A DNA stretch of 28,188 nt from contig JBAZJN010000014.1 in NCBI GenBank assembly GCA_041651295.1, forward strand, positions 1 to 28,188, in the 5' to 3' direction. Each line of letters starts with the position of its first letter. The first letter of the stretch is position 1. Under the pieces are notes generated by a model that saw nothing but the letters and a program-made list of their open reading frames with translations, ran no database searches and was not told the DNA's origin. Position numbers and translations under genes: made by a program. Source of the stretch: JBAZJN01 sp041651295. Its GTDB lineage: Bacteria; Patescibacteriota; UBA1384; XYA2-FULL-43-10; CAINNR01. This document shows positions 15,351-23,120 of this stretch, piece by piece.

Positions 15351-17054
15351 ATGAATAAGACTTGGAATATAAAACCGAAAAAATTTGATGATCCGATTAT
15401 ACAGTTATTATACAACCGCGGAATAATAAAAAATGCTCAAGATCCCAAAATTGAATCATTTTTAAATCCGGAATTTAATAGGGACTTTTTTGATCCCGGT
15501 CTTTTACCAAACTTTGATAAGGCTATTAAGAGGTTGCAAACTGCAATAGACGGGGGTGAAAAAATCGGTATATACGCTGATTATGACGCGGATGGTATTC
15601 CCGGCGCTGCCCTTTTATTTCGAGCGCTTCAAAAGTTCGGCTTGAATCCTATAGTATATATTCCAACAAGGCAAAACGGTTACGGTTTCAATCAACAAGG
15701 GTTGGATTTTCTGATTTCCGGCGGTTGTTCTTTGATAGTCAGTATTGATTTAGGCATTAGAGAAATTGAATTTTCAAAATATATCAAAAAGAAAAATGTT
15801 GATTTGATAATCACGGATCATCACGAACCAGGGGACGAGCTTCCTGAAGCCTTGGCGATAATAAATCCAAAAATTTCCAGTTCGAAATATCCGTTTAAAG
15901 AGCTGTCCGGCGCCGGAGTTATTTATAAAGTTTTACAAGGTTTGTCAAAAATATATCCCAAGATGATAGGTGAAAACTTTTTAAAGTGGAACCTCGATTT
16001 AGTTGCGATTTCCACCATTTCCGATGTGGTCCCGCTAATTTCAGAAAATCGCTTAATCGCGAAATTCGGCTTGATTGTTCTCCGAAAAAGCAAAAATCTT
16101 GGCTTGCGCCAACTCTATAAAGTGTCGGCCATAAATCAGGAAAAAATTGATGCCTATAACGTCGGCTTTCAAATAGGCCCGAGGATTAATGCTCCGGGAC
16201 GTCTTGATCACGCGACGGCATCCTTCAATTTACTTGTCACTGAAGATATTAGCGAAGCGGAAGAAAATGCCAGGCATCTGCAAAAACAGAACGAGGAACG
16301 CCAGTTGCAAATGGATAAAATATTTAACGATGCAGTCACTTATATCGAAAAAAAGAAACTTGCCGAAAACAAGATTATCATTATCAAAGACAAGAATTGG
16401 GCCAAGGGAGTAATAGGACCGGTTGCCAGCCAATTAGTTGAAAAATATAATCGTCCGGCAGTTATTCTCTCTGAGAGCGGAGAAGTTCTTGATGGCAGTT
16501 GTAGAAGTATCTCCGGTTTTGACATTGTTGAGGCCTTGGAAGCAACCAAAAAATATCTCGTTAGTTTTGGTGGACACAAAGCAGCCGCAGGTCTGCATTT
16601 AGAAAAAAATAAATTTGACGGCTTTTCTCAATCATTGATTAAATTTGCCAATGAAAAAATAAGCGATAAAGATATATTGCCGGCGGTAAATATCGATTTA
16701 GAAATTAGGCCGGAAAAAATTACCTTGGCACTGTTAAAAAAAATGGAAAAACTTGAACCGTTTGGGCTGGGAAATTCGCGGCCGGTATTTGTTACCAGAG
16801 GTTTACAATTATCATCGCACAGACTAGTCGGCCGCGATGATAAACATTTGCAACTGCGGTTTAAGACTGGCTTGGGAGAATTAAAAGGTATAATATTTAA
16901 CCACGACATTAAACCTGAGTCACTGTCCGATGGTAATCGTTATGACATTGTTTACCAGCCCCAAATAAATTTCTGGAATGGAAAAAACTGGATTGATTTA
17001 CGGATATTAGATATTCGTTCAAGAACGGATGACGAATTATCGAATAACCAATAG
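15351..17054 (+). CDS. recJ: RecJ, single-strand DNA 5'-3' exonuclease
   Basis: DHH-family nuclease of recombination and repair, degrading 5' single strands with Mn/Mg. Motifs: D77-Y-D79-A-D81-G (motif I), SIDLG (D133), TDHHEPG with D156-H157-H158 (the DHH motif), ISDVVPL (about 227) and RINAPGRLDHA, then GGHKAAAG of the DHHA1 domain (about 407), then a C-terminal OB-like domain (about 450-560). 567 residues is typical. No Shine-Dalgarno; the -10 lies six bases before the ATG, so it may be leaderless. Confidence 0.95.
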   Translation: MNKTWNIKPKKFDDPIIQLLYNRGIIKNAQDPKIESFLNPEFNRDFFDPGLLPNFDKAIKRLQTAIDGGEKIGIYADYDADGIPGAALLFRALQKFGLNPIVYIPTRQNGYGFNQQGLDFLISGGCSLIVSIDLGIREIEFSKYIKKKNVDLIITDHHEPGDELPEALAIINPKISSSKYPFKELSGAGVIYKVLQGLSKIYPKMIGENFLKWNLDLVAISTISDVVPLISENRLIAKFGLIVLRKSKNLGLRQLYKVSAINQEKIDAYNVGFQIGPRINAPGRLDHATASFNLLVTEDISEAEENARHLQKQNEERQLQMDKIFNDAVTYIEKKKLAENKIIIIKDKNWAKGVIGPVASQLVEKYNRPAVILSESGEVLDGSCRSISGFDIVEALEATKKYLVSFGGHKAAAGLHLEKNKFDGFSQSLIKFANEKISDKDILPAVNIDLEIRPEKITLALLKKMEKLEPFGLGNSRPVFVTRGLQLSSHRLVGRDDKHLQLRFKTGLGELKGIIFNHDIKPESLSDGNRYDIVYQPQINFWNGKNWIDLRILDIRSRTDDELSNNQ

Positions 17055-17106
17055 CCAATGAATCTGATTCGTAATATTCGTCATTAGCCATTAGAATATT
17101 AGTTAT
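17041..17106. repeat. Low-complexity word repeat between recJ and radA
   Basis: Runs of AATAACC, CAATAGCCAATGAAT and ATTCGTCATTAGCCATTAG form a loose palindrome. ATATTCGTCA (17074-17083) and TATTAGTTAT (17097-17106) are the reverse complements of words at 1701-1739. The last codons and stop of recJ fall inside it. Confidence 0.5.
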
Positions 17107-17122
17107 CCATTTGTGGAGCATT

Positions 17123-18406
17123 ATGAAATCATCGAAAGAAAAATTAGTCTTTGTCTGTGATAACTGCGGCAACGAATTTTCAAACTGGGCTGGTCGCTGC
17201 AACGCTTGTGGCGAGTGGAACACTCTGAAAGAGTTTAAATCACAGGCCTTGACTCCAAACACAGCGGAAAAAATTTCGGCGACTAATATTAATAATTTTT
17301 CTATCAGCGCAAAAACCAGAATCAAAACCGGTTTTTCGGAAGTTGACAGAGTTTTTGGCGGCGGCATTGTTGACGGCTCGGTAATTTTGCTTGGTGGAGA
17401 GCCGGGAATTGGCAAATCAACATTGCTTCTACAAATCGTCGATAACCTGCCAAAAACGCTTTATATATCTGGCGAGGAATCGGGAGCGCAGTTAAAACTG
17501 AGAGCAGAGCGGTTAAAATTGTCCGGCAAAAATATCGAGGTATCCGGAGCTGTTGATATTGCAGCTTTGGAAGCGGCAATTATAGATTTGGAACCGAGAA
17601 TAATTGTTGTTGACTCAATTCAAACCGTGTATGATTCGCGGACTTCCGGTACTGCAGGCAGCCAGTTGCAAATTAAAGAATCCGGATTGGTTTTACAGCA
17701 ATTAGCAAAAAAACATGGCGTCGCAATCATCATCGTCGGCCATGTGACAAAAGAGGGGACGGTTGCCGGCCCGAGAATGCTGGAGCACTTGGTTGATGTC
17801 GTGGTGTATTTGGAGGGCGAGCGTAGTCATGATGCCAGAATTTTGCGGACGGTAAAAAACCGATTTGGCAATACTGATGAGATTGCGGTTTTAAAGATGG
17901 ACGAGAAAGGATTGGTGGAAATAAAGAATCCCGGTGCCTTTTTCCTTTCGGAAGCTGATAGCCTACCGGGAAGCGCCACGACGGTTCTTTTGGAGGGGTC
18001 ACGTCCGCTTTTAGTGGAAATTCAGGCATTGGTAACGCCGACGACTTTTGGCTATCCCAGGCGTACCGCATCCGGTTTTGATTTGAATCGACTAAACATC
18101 ATCATTGGAGTTCTGACTAAGCGAGCAGGTCTTAATTTGGGCAATCAGGATGTCTATATTTCTGTCGCCGGCGGGCTTTCTGCGCGCGAGCCGGCAGCCG
18201 ATTTGGCAGTGGCACTAGCGATCGCATCATCATACAAAAATAAATCACTACCGGAAAAATCGGTTTTCTTTGGTGAAATCGGGCTAACTGGCGAGTTGAA
18301 AAAAGTTATGGCTGCTGATAAACGCCGCAAAGAATCCGAAACTTTGGGCTATAAGGTTTATTCCACCTTCAAAAACATTTCCCAAGCATTAGAAAAAACC
18401 ATTTGA
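17123..18406 (+). CDS. radA: RadA/Sms, DNA branch-migration ATPase
   Basis: Recombination protein that drives branch migration with RecA. A zinc finger C12-x2-C15 and C26-x2-C29 (CDNCG...CNACG) is followed by the RecA-like ATPase with Walker A GEPGIGKST (92-100), the RadA-specific KNRFG (245-249) and a C-terminal Lon-protease-like domain. I start at the ATG at 17123 (427 residues) because GGAG lies at 17115-17118; an upstream TTG at 17111 would add four residues but has no ribosome site. It follows recJ, which suggests a repair unit. Confidence 0.95.
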   Translation: MKSSKEKLVFVCDNCGNEFSNWAGRCNACGEWNTLKEFKSQALTPNTAEKISATNINNFSISAKTRIKTGFSEVDRVFGGGIVDGSVILLGGEPGIGKSTLLLQIVDNLPKTLYISGEESGAQLKLRAERLKLSGKNIEVSGAVDIAALEAAIIDLEPRIIVVDSIQTVYDSRTSGTAGSQLQIKESGLVLQQLAKKHGVAIIIVGHVTKEGTVAGPRMLEHLVDVVVYLEGERSHDARILRTVKNRFGNTDEIAVLKMDEKGLVEIKNPGAFFLSEADSLPGSATTVLLEGSRPLLVEIQALVTPTTFGYPRRTASGFDLNRLNIIIGVLTKRAGLNLGNQDVYISVAGGLSAREPAADLAVALAIASSYKNKSLPEKSVFFGEIGLTGELKKVMAADKRRKESETLGYKVYSTFKNISQALEKTI

Positions 18407-18449
18407 CAAAAGGCGCAACTGGGTAGAAGATGAAAATAATAAATTAATC

Positions 18450-18473
18450 GAGGGCACCTTTGCTCTCATTTTT
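18450..18473 (+). terminator. Terminator after radA
   Basis: GAGGGCA (18450-18456) pairs with TGCTCTC (18461-18467), with one G-U pair and loop CCTT, followed by ATTTTT. It separates radA from the zinc-ribbon gene. A TTGACA at 18403-18408 overlapping the radA stop could start a short leader that passes through this hairpin. Confidence 0.65.
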
Positions 18474-18486
18474 AAAAAGGAAGAGA

Positions 18487-18696
18487 ATGCAAAAAGCCTG
18501 TCCAAAATGTGGCGGAATTCTTTATGAATTAAATCGTCTGGATCAAAAAGGAAATTCAGGAATTGATCCTGAATTTAGAAAACTATTGAGTGAAGAAACA
18601 GAGGGGCTGTTTGTTACGTGTCCGCATTGCAAATTTAAATTGCCAGCGGTTTTGATTAGCGTAGACGGGGTAAATCGAATTATTATTACTGAATAA
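18487..18696 (+). CDS. Small zinc-ribbon protein
   Basis: 69 residues with two CxxC pairs, CPKCGG near the start (C5, C8) and CPHCKF (about C45, C48), spaced as in a zinc ribbon. The segment between is acidic and predicted helical. No known family comes to mind. I take the ATG at 18487, with AGG six bases before it; a TTG at 18460 lies inside the terminator hairpin and is unlikely. The stop TAA directly abuts the ATG of the next gene, so the two are probably made together. Confidence 0.65.
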   Translation: MQKACPKCGGILYELNRLDQKGNSGIDPEFRKLLSEETEGLFVTCPHCKFKLPAVLISVDGVNRIIITE

Positions 18697-19362
18697 ATGT
18701 TTCAATTTGTAATACAATTAATCAGTCAGTTTGCTGAGTATTTTTCATCATTATACAGACAAGACCCGTTGGTTTTTTGGACATTGATAGTTGTATCAGC
18801 ATACACTATACTAACCTACAAATTATGGCGCGAATCGGTAAACCAGACTGGGTTGGGATTAATGCCTTTTCCTGCCTTTTATTTTAAGAGTAAAAATGGG
18901 GAACAAATAATCAGAATACGAAATCTGGGGGACAAACCATTAGTTAATACTGAGATAGAAAGCTGGAATTTGATTGTTTTACATAAAGGCAGTGAAGAGA
19001 AATGGAGGATAGAATTTAGCATCCCATTTCCTAATGTAATTAAGGCAGATGAGGAAAGGGACCTGCTATTGAAAACATTTCTTAATAGTAGTGAAACAAG
19101 TTTTGAGTTATGGCCCCATCTCCATCCAAAATATGCCAAATTTAAAATCCTGTTAAAAGTTCGATTTCATGATATCAGAGGAATACGATATCAAGCAAAA
19201 TTTGCTATGGGTAAGGGAGAATTGAACATTATAAGTTCACCTAAACGATGGAGATGGTATTTCGAAATATCTGATTTTTTCCAGACAATAGTGATCGAGA
19301 AAATTAAAAAGGAATATTGGAGACACCAATATGTTGCAAAGAAGCGTTCTGCTAAAAATTAA
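18697..19362 (+). CDS. Single-pass membrane protein of unknown function
   Basis: 221 residues with one TM helix at about 26-42 (FWTLIVVSAYTILTYKLW), then a soluble domain rich in beta strands and aromatic residues (IRIRNLGDKPLVNTEI, ELWPHLHPKYAKFKILLKVRF), ending in a basic tail. No recognised family. The layout, a short N-terminal anchor and a beta-rich domain with IRNLGDKP, recalls membrane-bound Ig-fold proteins of unknown role. It begins at the base after the zinc-ribbon stop and has no ribosome site of its own, so it likely depends on coupled translation. Confidence 0.6.
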   Translation: MFQFVIQLISQFAEYFSSLYRQDPLVFWTLIVVSAYTILTYKLWRESVNQTGLGLMPFPAFYFKSKNGEQIIRIRNLGDKPLVNTEIESWNLIVLHKGSEEKWRIEFSIPFPNVIKADEERDLLLKTFLNSSETSFELWPHLHPKYAKFKILLKVRFHDIRGIRYQAKFAMGKGELNIISSPKRWRWYFEISDFFQTIVIEKIKKEYWRHQYVAKKRSAKN

Positions 19363-19367
19363 GAGAT

Positions 19368-19450
19368 CTAAAGAATAGTCTTGAAGGTATTATCGGACGA
19401 ACTAATTATATTGCCGCCGCTGTCAATTGAAACTATGACAGCCAGAATGG
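19368..19450 (-). pseudogene. Degraded second copy of the class A PBP 3' end
   Basis: The minus strand reads ...VSIDSGGNIISSSDNTFKTIL-stop, against VSIDSGGNIISSSDYTFKTLL-stop at the end of the class A PBP. At DNA level 19396-19424 matches 20228-20256 in 28 of 29 bases, and the alignment runs without gaps to both TAG stops (offset 832 bases). No start or upstream domain remains. It is a duplicated or displaced gene end, or the relic of a separate FN3 protein. Confidence 0.65.
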
Positions 19451-19494
19451 TATTTCTTGTAAATGTAAAATGATTTACACATTATAGACTTAAC

Positions 19495-19535
19495 AAATAA
19501 CTGATCCGATGCGATCGAGACAAATCGGTTATTTT
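19495..19535 (+). repeat. Left hairpin repeat
   Basis: AAATAACTGAT ... ATCGGTTATTT with the core CGATCGAGACAAATC in the loop and right arm. It matches the reverse complement of 20083-20125 at about 36 of 41 positions. The stop codon of the PaaX/Cas2-like gene (19529-19531) lies inside its right arm, so on the minus strand it could also serve as that gene's terminator. Confidence 0.75.
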
Positions 19536-19807
19536 ATGTTAAACATCATTTTTAGGTGGTTTTCGATATCGGTTCTGTCGACTTGAAGATAAGCAACATA
19601 TTTAGTCAAACCGAATTCATCAATTACCAGATTGACTTGATCAGCCTTGGCATACGGGCAGGCCCATAAACTTTTTTGCACCTGTTTGTAACCTATTCGC
19701 TTAATTGCTCGACAAAATTGTTGGCGTTTAGTTTTGAGTTGTTCAGGAATATCCCATGAGAGCATCCTCCATTTCCCATCTATTTGTCTTGTTGTCTGGA
19801 GCTTCAA
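19529..19807 (-). CDS. PaaX/Cas2-like protein, C-terminal part (frameshifted from the upstream part)
   Basis: Carries the Cas2-like ferredoxin-fold domain of PaaX-family proteins: DGKWRMLSWDIPEQLKTKR, AIKRIGYKQVQKSLWACPY and the ending VDRTDIENHLKMMF. In PaaX this domain follows a winged helix in one chain; here the winged helix is in another frame. The stated 5' end is a TTG and is probably not a true start: reading into DGKWRM from the upstream frame needs a +1 shift in the region 19743-19807. CPR proteins of this type are often labelled Cas2, but no cas1 or repeat array is here. The domain is more likely regulatory, or a relic, than a CRISPR adaptation nuclease. Confidence 0.7.
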   Translation of the reverse strand: MKLQTTRQIDGKWRMLSWDIPEQLKTKRQQFCRAIKRIGYKQVQKSLWACPYAKADQVNLVIDEFGLTKYVAYLQVDRTDIENHLKMMFNIK

Positions 19808-20066
19808 GCAATTTGATTTTGCCTTTTTTAGTTAACTCAACGCTTCCGTTCTTCTGGTTAATTTTAATATATCCACGGCGTTCGATACTTTTGAGGTTGC
19901 TGTAATACCATTTCGTATGTTTACGCGGATCGCCTTGCTGGTAATAAACACTTCTCTTGTATGCTTCAAAACTGAACAGTTTGTTTCCCTCATCTAAAAT
20001 ATCGGATAACCCTTGCAAAATAGTCAGAGTAGTATTTTTAATTTTCTCGATACTAATTTTCTTCAT
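19743..20066 (-). CDS. PaaX-like protein, N-terminal winged-helix part
   Basis: 107 residues. The first about 80 read as a winged helix-turn-helix ending GYIKINQKNGSVELTKKGK, the usual PaaX-type wing and LT.KG motif. After about residue 88 the frame runs into unrelated residues (WEMEDALMGYS) and stops, while the family's continuation (DGKWRM...) lies in the overlapping +1 frame. A single extra base, for example the A after AAT in ACAAATAGATGGG on the minus strand, would explain it. No Shine-Dalgarno; AATAAT at 20073-20078 is six bases before the ATG. Confidence 0.65.
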   Translation of the reverse strand: MKKISIEKIKNTTLTILQGLSDILDEGNKLFSFEAYKRSVYYQQGDPRKHTKWYYSNLKSIERRGYIKINQKNGSVELTKKGKIKLLEAPDNKTNRWEMEDALMGYS

Positions 20067-20082
20067 ACATAAATTATTTTTA

Positions 20083-20125
20083 AAAATAACTGATTTGTCT
20101 CGATCGCTTCAAATCAGTTATTTTA
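20083..20125 (-). repeat. Right hairpin repeat, also a likely terminator of the class A PBP gene
   Basis: A near-perfect 15-base stem, AAAATAACTGATTTG with its complement AAATCAGTTATTTT, and a loop holding CGATCG. On the minus strand the right arm continues into TTATTTTT, a good terminator for the PBP gene that ends 75 bases upstream. Its reverse complement matches the left repeat. Confidence 0.75.
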
Positions 20126-20167
20126 GTGTTAGGTTACAGATTATTAACAATAAAATTTTTTTTAAAT

Positions 20168-20191
20168 AGTGAATTATAAAGTGAATTATAA
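20168..20191. repeat. Tandem 12-base repeat
   Basis: AGTGAATTATAA twice in a row, between the right hairpin repeat and the PBP stop codon. Two copies only. Confidence 0.6.
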
Positions 20192-20199
20192 GCAGATAG

Positions 20200-23010
20200 C
20201 TACAAGAGTGTCTTAAAAGTGTAGTCAGACGAACTAATTATGTTGCCGCCGCTGTCTATAGAGACGACCCTGAAGTGGTAAGTGGTATCCGGTGTCAATA
20301 CTGACAGGTTTACCGAATGGCTAGCGACCAGAGAAGAGTTTTTTGTGCTCGAGCTGGTATAGTCATTATAGTTGTCGTGGGCGATTGTGTCGTAGAAAAC
20401 TTGTGTGGTTCCCGGCTGTGAGGTTGTCCATGTGACTTTGGCGGTTGTTTGAGTCACGGCGCTCGATCCGACATTTGTTATGGTAAAATCCGTTTTAATA
20501 GAAAAGAAAGAGATTTCTTTTGTATCACTGGTTCCATTTTTACCGGTTGCGACGACCTTCATCACATGCCGCCCGGACGTGACACTATCGAAGTTAAAAG
20601 AAGCACTAAAGGGCGAAGATGAGTCCGTACCGATTGAAACCGCATCAACAAAAAATTCAATTTTTTCGACCGTACTGTCGTCGCTTGTGCCGGCAGATAG
20701 GGTAACATTACCACTAACTGTTTGGTCTGAATGCGGATTGGTCGCGACAATTGAAACTGACGGACCAAGATCGCAAGTCCCGGCTGGTTCCGGATTATAA
20801 AGCCCCGCGCTTACCGCCCAGTTATGAACTGGTGCTTCCCAATTTGGGTTTTTCGGCATCTCAGAGTGAATATTGGAGAAAACTCTGACTTCAGTTAAGG
20901 ATTCAGGGGTGCCATCCGGTGCACGCAAGCCATTACTTTTACAAACCCTAACAGGCACATTCACATCATCTTTTTCTGTCGGTATTTGCCAGCTGGCAAA
21001 AATATCAGTTGTGGTTTCTTTGGAGTATTCGGAAGGCAATTTGTTTGACCATTTCTCGACCGCTAGTGATTTTATTCCTTCGGGTTGCTTGAACTGCTCA
21101 ACTTCTTGCCCAGCCATCATTTTGGCCATGAAATCATGGAATATCGGTGCTGCGATAATTGAACCGTCAGCCCCTCTACTCATCGGACTGTTATCATTAT
21201 TTCCGGTCCAGACACCTACAGCAAGCGACGGTGTATAACCGACTGTCCAAGCGTCTCGGAAGTCGTTGGTGGTTCCGGTTTTTACGCCAACCGGCCGGTC
21301 GGCAAAATAAAGCGGTGTCCTGGTGCCAAAAACCATTGCTCTGGCGTTGTTATCACTCATAATGCTCTGCATTTCATAGGCAATTTGAGAATCTAAAACT
21401 TGTTTACCCTTATCCTCATCGGCCTTGTACTCATACAAAACTTTTCCTTTATTATCAACGACTTTATTCATGACTCTAACGTCGTGCTTATTTCCACCGT
21501 TAGCAAAGACGGAAAAGCCGCCAGTGTGTTCCAAAAGACTTACTTCGGCTACTCCCAGACCGAGCGATAAGCCGTATCTGTCTTTTTGAGTCAGAGTTGA
21601 AATACCGAGATCCGAGGCTGTGTTAATTACGTCTTCGATGCCGGCCAGCGCTGTAGTTTTAACCGCAGGAATATTTAGTGAATTTGCCAGAGCTTGCCTC
21701 ATTGTCACCGGACCGTGAGATTTTCCATCATAGTTGCTTGGAGTGTAACCGCCGCCAAAATCAGTTGAAAAATCGTACAGGATGGAGCTTGGCGAATATT
21801 CTTTCTTTTTGAAGGCTGTCGCATAGACATACGGCTTAAAAGAAGATCCTGGCTGCCGCAGAGATGTAGAAACGTTAACATTTCCGTCAATGGTAGTATC
21901 GAAAAAATCACGGCTGCCAACCATGGTAATAACTTCACCGTTTTTCGGGTTAATTGAAACCAGAGCTGCGTTTGATCCGCCGTATTTTTGTATTTTGGCG
22001 ATACCATCCGTTACGGCTTGCTCGGCGACTTTTTGTTTCTCATAATCCAGAGTGGTATAGATTGTTAAGCCCTCTTTTTCAACCCGGGTTTCACCATATT
22101 CTTCGGCGGCTTGCTCTAAAACATAGAGTGAGAAATGGGGCGCCAGTAGTGACATTCTTCTTGGCTGAACTGCTGTTCCGACTGTTGTGGTGTCTTCCTT
22201 TTTGGCGGCTGCTGCTTCATCGGCAGTTATATATTTCATTTTAACCATTTGATCCAAAACATAATTTCTGCGGATTATCAACCTTTCCGTATGGGTGCCA
22301 TATGGCGAATAGTAAGTCGGGGCCTGGGGAATCGCTGCCATTGTCGCTGATTGTGCCAGCGTTAAATCTTTGGCTGGTTTGCCATAATACATTCTTGCCG
22401 CGGCTTCGACACCGGCTGTTTGTCCGCCATACGGAATCTCATTTAAATACATTGTTAGGATTTGATCTTTGGAGTACATGAACTCAAGTTCAATAGACAA
22501 AATTACTTCTTTAATCTTTCTGACGAAAGTCTGGTCCGAATACAGAAGAGCATTTTTGACATATTGCTGAGTGATTGTCGATCCGCCTTGCATTTTACCG
22601 GTGCCAATATGGAAAATATCCCGAATCGCCGCTCTGGCAATTCCTTTAAAGTTAAGTCCGTGATTTTGATAAAATGATTGATCTTCAACCGCAACGGTGG
22701 CATTTTTAATATTTTGCGGTACTTGATCTGACGATACAATCGTCCGTTTCAGCTCACCGGTTTCATAAAGAAGTACGCCGTTTCGGTCGTATATTTTCGT
22801 CGATTGGGCAGGTTTCATCTTGGAAATTTTGTCCGGAGTCGGCAAATCTTTAGCAAACCAGGCAAAAGCCACGGAGGTTAGAAAAAGAAGCGCCAAAAGA
22901 CTATAAGCTAAAATTCGGAGAACTTTTTTCTTATCAATTTTTCTCGTCTTCTTGACTTTGAATTTTTCTTTTAGTTTTAATGGGTTTAGGAACCCAAATT
23001 TGAAAGCCAT
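20200..23010 (-). CDS. Class A penicillin-binding protein with Ig-like and FN3 modules
   Basis: Bifunctional peptidoglycan synthase (PBP1a type). Basic cytoplasmic tail, TM helix at about 31-53, then the GT51 glycosyltransferase with E109-D-Q-S-F and GGSTITQQ (142-149), then the transpeptidase with S389-S-F-K392, SLN (in NSLNIPAV) and K577-T-G579. All catalytic motifs are intact. After about residue 700 come a bacterial Ig-like domain (VSIVATNPHSDQTVSGNVTL onward) and a C-terminal fibronectin type III domain (WTTSQPGTTQVFY to the end), which may bind the wall or other surface polymers. 936 residues is long for the class because of these modules. AGAGG lies before the ATG, and two promoters lie upstream. 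Confidence 0.94.
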   Translation of the reverse strand: MAFKFGFLNPLKLKEKFKVKKTRKIDKKKVLRILAYSLLALLFLTSVAFAWFAKDLPTPDKISKMKPAQSTKIYDRNGVLLYETGELKRTIVSSDQVPQNIKNATVAVEDQSFYQNHGLNFKGIARAAIRDIFHIGTGKMQGGSTITQQYVKNALLYSDQTFVRKIKEVILSIELEFMYSKDQILTMYLNEIPYGGQTAGVEAAARMYYGKPAKDLTLAQSATMAAIPQAPTYYSPYGTHTERLIIRRNYVLDQMVKMKYITADEAAAAKKEDTTTVGTAVQPRRMSLLAPHFSLYVLEQAAEEYGETRVEKEGLTIYTTLDYEKQKVAEQAVTDGIAKIQKYGGSNAALVSINPKNGEVITMVGSRDFFDTTIDGNVNVSTSLRQPGSSFKPYVYATAFKKKEYSPSSILYDFSTDFGGGYTPSNYDGKSHGPVTMRQALANSLNIPAVKTTALAGIEDVINTASDLGISTLTQKDRYGLSLGLGVAEVSLLEHTGGFSVFANGGNKHDVRVMNKVVDNKGKVLYEYKADEDKGKQVLDSQIAYEMQSIMSDNNARAMVFGTRTPLYFADRPVGVKTGTTNDFRDAWTVGYTPSLAVGVWTGNNDNSPMSRGADGSIIAAPIFHDFMAKMMAGQEVEQFKQPEGIKSLAVEKWSNKLPSEYSKETTTDIFASWQIPTEKDDVNVPVRVCKSNGLRAPDGTPESLTEVRVFSNIHSEMPKNPNWEAPVHNWAVSAGLYNPEPAGTCDLGPSVSIVATNPHSDQTVSGNVTLSAGTSDDSTVEKIEFFVDAVSIGTDSSSPFSASFNFDSVTSGRHVMKVVATGKNGTSDTKEISFFSIKTDFTITNVGSSAVTQTTAKVTWTTSQPGTTQVFYDTIAHDNYNDYTSSSTKNSSLVASHSVNLSVLTPDTTYHFRVVSIDSGGNIISSSDYTFKTLL

Positions 23011-23031
23011 ATGTCAACCTCTTTGCTTTAC

Positions 23032-23060
23032 ATTATATGCTTTTAAAAGTATGATGTAAA
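23032..23060 (-). promoter_or_regulatory. Proximal promoter of the class A PBP gene
   Basis: On the minus strand: TTTACA (23055-23060), a 17-base spacer and a perfect TATAAT (23032-23037). The predicted start lies about 15 bases before the ATG, leaving the AGAGG ribosome site in a short leader. Confidence 0.7.
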
Positions 23061-23088
23061 ATAGTTAATTCCAGAAAGAAACTTCATA

Positions 23089-23117
23089 ATTTTATGTTAG
23101 AAAAATAACATTGTCAA
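23089..23117 (-). promoter_or_regulatory. Distal promoter of the class A PBP gene
   Basis: On the minus strand: a perfect TTGACA (23112-23117), a 17-base spacer and TAAAAT (23089-23094). Its -35 ends three bases from the argS ATG on the other strand, so the divergent genes share this 110-base region. Confidence 0.65.
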
Positions 23118-23120
23118 GCC

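Larger units (their letters stand above)
19495..20125. mobile_element. Candidate element: inverted hairpin repeats around a PaaX/Cas2-like gene
   Basis: About 630 bases bounded by two hairpin repeats that match each other in inverted orientation and contain a single gene, split by a frameshift. A copy of the neighbouring PBP gene end lies just outside the left repeat. I find no transposase and no clear target-site duplication, so mobility is an inference from the paired ends. Confidence 0.4.

Noticed and set aside
16909..17415. 168-residue minus-strand frame across the recJ-radA junction
   Set aside because: It is antisense to two clear genes, and its sequence looks like a shadow with no motif.
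19529..20066. CRISPR-Cas locus suggested by the Cas2-like fold
   Set aside because: No cas1, no effector gene and no repeat-spacer array in the window; the winged helix in front marks it as PaaX-type.
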